From: CBDUUP01 sp965370435
Lineage (GTDB): Bacteria > Chloroflexota > Anaerolineae > Anaerolineales > UBA11579
NCBI GenBank assembly: GCA_965370435.1
Contig: CBDUUP010000158.1
Span: 1-9,478 of the forward strand
DNA length: 9,478 nt
Direction: 5' to 3'
Both the position numbers and the translations under genes were made by a program. How positions within the stretch are numbered: position 1 is the first letter of the stretch; each line of letters opens with the position of its first letter. Below are positions 6,432 through 9,478 of this stretch, piece by piece. Below the pieces are notes generated by a model. It was not told the origin of the DNA. It made no database searches and saw only the letters and a list, made by a program, of their open reading frames with translations.

Positions 6432-6866
6432 TCAGTTGAGGTTTTTGGCGAGGGCGAGGAGGTCAAGAGTTTCCCAGCCGCGTTGTTGATAAAATTGGAG
6501 GGCGGGGTTGTCTGGGGTCATAAGGAGGTAATAGCGGAGGCAGCCTTTCTGGCGAAGGCGGGTTTCTAATTCGTCAACCAGGGCGGCCGCCACTCCTTGG
6601 CGTCGATTCGAATCGGACACGGCCAGGTGATACATCATCCCTCGCCGCCCGTCGAAACCACCCAGCACAACTCCGATGACTTGCCCTTCCCGCTCTGCGA
6701 GGAGGAACAAATCGGGGTCGCGTTGAATTTTTTTCTCGATCTCCTGAATTTCATCAGAGAGGCGGAGATGAATTCCAGTTCCGGCATTGGCCCACAAATC
6801 GTAGGCCGCGGGGTAATCCTCCGGGAAGCGGAATTCTCGAATAGTCAGCGAGTTCTCAATCGTCAT
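6432..6866 (-). CDS. GNAT N-acetyltransferase, YpeA-like
   Basis: This protein of 144 residues is a single acetyl-CoA-dependent N-acetyltransferase domain. It includes DLFLLAEREGQVIGVVLGGF and GMMYHLAVSDSNRRQGVAAA; the latter holds the acetyl-CoA pyrophosphate loop RRQGVA. Near the end, ALQFYQQRGWE is the usual C-terminal motif. The pattern of conserved words (IREFR near the start, GGFDGRRG, LALAKNL at the end) is close to the E. coli YpeA family, whose substrate is not firmly known. The ATG at 6866 lies inside the 3' end of the upstream gene (11-base overlap), so the two are probably translationally coupled. A longer in-frame start at 7007 would overlap that gene deeply and adds residues unlike the family. 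The acetyl acceptor is not predictable. Confidence 0.9.
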   Translation of the reverse strand: MTIENSLTIREFRFPEDYPAAYDLWANAGTGIHLRLSDEIQEIEKKIQRDPDLFLLAEREGQVIGVVLGGFDGRRGMMYHLAVSDSNRRQGVAAALVDELETRLRQKGCLRYYLLMTPDNPALQFYQQRGWETLDLLALAKNLN

Positions 6867-8616
6867 CAGCCCCAACGACCTGCCGCCACATGCCGTGAAT
6901 GCCGTCATCGGTGACGCCGAAATAAAAGCGATTCCCATCCGGGGCGCGCTGCACCAGGTCGTAGCGATAGCTCTTGGCTTGCTTGTACTTTCGCAGTAAA
7001 CCGCCATCTCCTAGCCATTCAATCTCTGCTTTGGCGAGGTCTTTGGGCAGCTTGGCATGGCGGGTAATAGCGTAATGCCACAATCGGCGAGCCGATTTCT
7101 CGGTGACATTCTTTACCATATTCCCGTTGCGCAGGTCTCGGACGGTGTAGTAATCTACACCGGAGCGTTTGTTCACCGAGACGACTTCTACGCCGGTGCG
7201 GGGCGGGTTGGCGGCCTCTTTGACATCTTCTTCGGCGCCTGCTTTTGCCATAACGGTTGGGTCTGGAACGACGGAGGCCATCAAGGGCTGAGGGGAAGGG
7301 CTGGCTGGCTCGGTGCGGCCTCGCCGCACCAGACCGACAATCTCATCCCGGACCGCTAATCCGGTTTCGGCTTCTGAGCGTATGTATATTTTGTTGTCGT
7401 CAACGGCGTAAGGCGGATCTTCTCCCCGAGGCACCAGGATGCGGACCACTTTCTTTCCTCCAGAAGTATGGGTGTCCAAAGTGACGGTTAGCGGCGGGCT
7501 GATCCGGCTGGTGACCTCTTTCTCAAGCTGGGTAATGGCCTGGGTGGGGTTATTGACCCCGGCGGCCGGTTTGGTTGCCTCACCGCTCAAGCCAATGTAA
7601 AGTGTTCCGCCGTTGGTGTTGGAGAACGCGCAAACATCAGCGATGACGGCATATAAGTTGCCGCCGCGCACGGTCATGCTTTCATGAAAATCTTGAATGA
7701 TGTTTCCGCCTTCCTCGCGGGCGAGGCGGATAAAATCGTAATCCGGCTCGGCTTTCTTGCGCAAGGGGCGCGTGCGAGCAAAGTCATTGCTGCGGAAAAG
7801 TTCTATCAAAGCCTCAAAAGTGATTTCCCGGAGTTGGACTTCAGTGGCCCGATCTCCCACCCCGAAATTCTTTTTCCTTTTCGGATCGGCGGTCAGCCGG
7901 TGGGAGTCAGAACCTTGAATACAGTGCATGCGGCGAGGATATTCGGGTTTTGTGCCGTTGAAGAAGCGGGCGGTGGTATGGCGTCCACGCCCCTCCAGGT
8001 CGGTGACCTCCAGGGCATGCAGGTTCGAATCTTGGGTGTAGGCGATCTTGGTCTGGCCGCCGAAGCGAAAGCCCCGCATGGCGACGCCGTTGCTGGAATT
8101 GGCATGGGCGGCGATCACCAACCCTCCGGCCTGGTTAATCAAGCGATAAGCAGTCAATACGTCTGCGCTGGCGCCCACTGTGACTGAGCCATCGTCGAGT
8201 TGGTCGGTGGGGACGTTTAGATCTAGCAGCAGATGCTCTATCTCACGAACCGGTTTATCGGGCGGGAAAATACCCAGGATATGGAAGCCAAAAGTCGCGC
8301 TGAACTCTATCCCTGGAAGGATCAGGATTTTCTTGGTCAAGCGGCGATATTCACTCAGGCTGGCCTTTTCTTCTGGAAGCAGGCGTTTCAGTTCTTCAAG
8401 CAGTTCAAGCTGCTTTATTTCTTCCTGCATTTGCCGGTATCCGGCAACCGTATTGTGGTCGGTGAAGGAGATAATATCCATACCGCGTGCATCCGCCCGC
8501 CGCAAGATGTCCAGATAGCTAACATTTTGTTCCTGAAAATCACTGGAGGCAGGTGTGTGTATGTGGAAATCCATCGTGTACCACTGCATGGGCGCACGGT
8601 TTCGTTTTCTAGCCAA
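6856..8616 (-). CDS. PHP phosphoesterase domain fused to an AlbA_2 (Schlafen-type) domain
   Basis: The 586-residue protein has three parts. The N-terminal PHP domain (about 12-285) keeps a full metal-ligand set: H18 and H20 in DFHIHTPAS, D53/H54 in FTDHNTV, E104 in PGIEFSA, H171 in AAHANSS, and D237/H239 in GSDSH. It is therefore likely an active metal-dependent phosphoesterase or nuclease. Residues about 300-430 resemble the Schlafen AlbA_2 domain (DFHES, then AFSNTNGGTLYIGL at 330-343, and IYIRSEAETG). A Pro/Ala/Ser-rich linker (431-473) leads to an unrecognised C-terminal domain (474-583) rich in basic and aromatic residues (SARRLWHYAITRHAKLPKDL). The start is a TTG at 8616 with AGAGAG 6 bases upstream; an ATG 9 codons later is an alternative. 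The GNAT gene overlaps its end. A nucleic-acid-directed role is inferred, not shown. Confidence 0.88.
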   Translation of the reverse strand: MARKRNRAPMQWYTMDFHIHTPASSDFQEQNVSYLDILRRADARGMDIISFTDHNTVAGYRQMQEEIKQLELLEELKRLLPEEKASLSEYRRLTKKILILPGIEFSATFGFHILGIFPPDKPVREIEHLLLDLNVPTDQLDDGSVTVGASADVLTAYRLINQAGGLVIAAHANSSNGVAMRGFRFGGQTKIAYTQDSNLHALEVTDLEGRGRHTTARFFNGTKPEYPRRMHCIQGSDSHRLTADPKRKKNFGVGDRATEVQLREITFEALIELFRSNDFARTRPLRKKAEPDYDFIRLAREEGGNIIQDFHESMTVRGGNLYAVIADVCAFSNTNGGTLYIGLSGEATKPAAGVNNPTQAITQLEKEVTSRISPPLTVTLDTHTSGGKKVVRILVPRGEDPPYAVDDNKIYIRSEAETGLAVRDEIVGLVRRGRTEPASPSPQPLMASVVPDPTVMAKAGAEEDVKEAANPPRTGVEVVSVNKRSGVDYYTVRDLRNGNMVKNVTEKSARRLWHYAITRHAKLPKDLAKAEIEWLGDGGLLRKYKQAKSYRYDLVQRAPDGNRFYFGVTDDGIHGMWRQVVGADDD

Positions 8617-8672
8617 GTTTCACTCTCTTATTTATAATAAATGAATGAGTATCCGGGTAACTGAAATTGATT

Positions 8673-8712
8673 CGTTTGAGCTTAGGGGCTATTTGCCCTT
8701 GGTATTCAAACG
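8673..8712. other. Imperfect hairpin between receiver gene and PHP gene
   Basis: Outer arms CGTTTGA (8673-8679) and TCAAACG (8706-8712) pair perfectly. They enclose an inner GGGC/GCCC stem (8686-8689 with 8695-8698) and a 5-base loop, with an unpaired or wobble region between. In the minus-strand direction no T-run follows, so it is at best a non-canonical terminator or attenuator between the lon-receiver unit and the PHP gene. Confidence 0.4.
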
Positions 8713-8746
8713 CCTATTCGCAAATGGTCAAACACTACCCTAACAA

Positions 8747-9106
8747 TCACTCATTTATCTGTTGGTTGATAATATTAATTAATTCGTCGGGCATATAGGG
8801 CTTGAGGACAAAAGCATCAGCGCCAACTTCTTTGCAGCGATGGCTGAAGTCCAATCCAGACGACATGACGATTTTGATATTTTCGAGAGGCGGGTTTTGC
8901 TTTATATCCGCAAGCACATCAAAGCCGCTCAACTCGTTTTCCAGGTGAACGTCTAACAAGATCAAGACCGGCATCTCCCGGCTAATATCTTGAATAATTG
9001 ACTGGGGTTCACCCATTCGGACGACCTCAAAACCCTCGATTTGCAGCAATGTGGTTAGCAGATCGAGCATGGAGGGATCGTCTTCAATGATCATAACTTT
9101 ATGCAT
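8747..9106 (-). CDS. Single-domain response regulator (CheY-like receiver)
   Basis: The whole protein of 119 residues is a receiver domain. It has the acidic pair D9/D10 in MIIEDD, phospho-acceptor D52 in ILLDVHLE, the Ser of the switch position at S82 in VMSSGLD, and K102 in VLKPY. No DNA-binding or enzymatic output domain follows, so it must act through a protein partner, like CheY or Spo0F. No histidine kinase is in the window. The ATG at 9106 comes one base after the lon stop, with AGGA (9120-9117) 10 bases upstream inside the lon 3' end. Co-transcription and translational coupling with lon are therefore likely. A longer in-frame start at 9235 lies within lon and would add an unrelated tail. 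Confidence 0.92.
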   Translation of the reverse strand: MHKVMIIEDDPSMLDLLTTLLQIEGFEVVRMGEPQSIIQDISREMPVLILLDVHLENELSGFDVLADIKQNPPLENIKIVMSSGLDFSHRCKEVGADAFVLKPYMPDELINIINQQINE

Positions 9107-9107
9107 A

Positions 9108-9478
9108 TTATGATTTTCCTGATTTCTTTTTAGATTTGGATTTGGCCTTGGGTTTGGAGGCGCTTTTTGCGGTCTTCTTGGCCCGGGAAGTGCGCTTGCG
9201 GGGCGGGGATTCCAATGCGCCAGCGAGAACTTCATCCATAGTATTTACGAAGGTGAATTCAATGTCCTCCAACACCTCCTGGGGCAGGTCTTCGAGGTCA
9301 ATTTCGTTGCGCCGGGGTAAAATAACCTTCTTCAATCCAGCCCGGTGGGCGGCCAACATTTTTTCCTTGATCCCGCCAACCGGCAACACTTGCCCGCGCA
9401 GGGTGATCTCGCCGGTCATGCCCACGTCGGAGGAGACAGGCCTACCGGAAACCAATGAAACTAGGGCGGTCACCATCG
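9108..9478 (-). CDS. lon: Lon protease, C-terminal part (gene continues past right edge)
   Basis: This is the end of the ATP-dependent serine protease Lon, which degrades misfolded and regulatory proteins in the cytosol. The visible part is the second half of the peptidase domain: MVTALVSLVSGRPV, then MTGEITLRGQVLPVGGIKEK, where the Lys of GGIK (codon 9366-9368) is the catalytic dyad Lys. The nucleophilic Ser and the AAA+ module lie outside the window. The domain normally ends near the segment EVLAGALES; here it is followed by a tail of about 32 residues made almost only of Lys, Arg, Ser, Ala and Pro (12 Lys, 3 Arg, no acidic residue). The stop TAA is at 9110-9108, one base before the receiver gene. 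Confidence 0.95.
   Translation of the reverse strand, partial: MVTALVSLVSGRPVSSDVGMTGEITLRGQVLPVGGIKEKMLAAHRAGLKKVILPRRNEIDLEDLPQEVLEDIEFTFVNTMDEVLAGALESPPRKRTSRAKKTAKSASKPKAKSKSKKKSGKS

Noticed and set aside
6867..7007. Extended start of the GNAT protein at 7007.
   Set aside because: The extra 47 residues are the shadow of the PHP gene's 3' end, and the family fold begins at the ATG at 6866.
7684..8187. A plus-strand frame of 167 codons within the PHP gene.
   Set aside because: It is antisense to a gene with a full set of PHP metal ligands and has no motif or ribosome binding site.
8631..8639. AT-rich TATTATAAA on the minus strand as the PHP gene promoter.
   Set aside because: It is very close to the start codon and no -35 element is convincing, so it may be simple AT-richness.
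9107..9235. Extended start of the receiver at 9235.
   Set aside because: The added sequence is the out-of-frame reading of the Lon Lys-rich tail.

Overview
The window is a piece of bacterial chromosome with moderately GC-rich, tightly packed genes. An AT-rich gene runs in from the left edge and a lon gene runs off the right edge. No rRNA, tRNA, CRISPR array or transposase was seen. The gene set (an Acs-like acyl-CoA synthetase next to an acyl-CoA dehydrogenase, a short zinc-ribbon membrane protein, MogA, a PHP plus AlbA_2 protein, and Lon with a Lys-rich tail) fits an environmental bacterium, perhaps of the Chloroflexota/Anaerolineae type. That assignment is an impression, not a measurement.

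Left block, + strand, 1-1793: the 3' part of one large AT-rich gene. Its reading frame stays open to the left edge. It encodes a class III nucleotidyl-cyclase-like domain, then a region resembling a non-catalytic phospholipase-D-like fold, then an alpha/beta C-terminal domain. Its base composition differs sharply from everything downstream, which suggests an acquired or accessory signalling gene. A weak hairpin with a T-run follows it.

Middle block, + strand, 1962-5378: an apparent operon of an Acs-like acyl-CoA synthetase, a 69-residue zinc-ribbon/one-helix membrane protein and an acyl-CoA dehydrogenase. The two enzymes would activate a carboxylic acid to its CoA thioester and then introduce the alpha,beta double bond. 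The Trp that limits the Acs pocket to small acids is a Gly here, so the substrate is probably larger than acetate. A strong bidirectional terminator (5412-5448) separates this block from the convergent minus-strand genes.

Right block, - strand, read from right to left: lon (C-terminal end only), a stand-alone CheY-like receiver starting one base after the lon stop, a PHP/AlbA_2 fusion protein, a YpeA-like GNAT acetyltransferase overlapping it by 11 bases, a MogA molybdopterin adenylyltransferase preceded by six tandem heptamers, and a 76-residue two-helix membrane protein with its own extended -10 promoter.

The best candidates for an undescribed system are the cyclase-headed multidomain protein at the left edge and the PHP-AlbA_2 fusion with its uncharacterised C-terminal domain. 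They are far apart and are not evidently one system.
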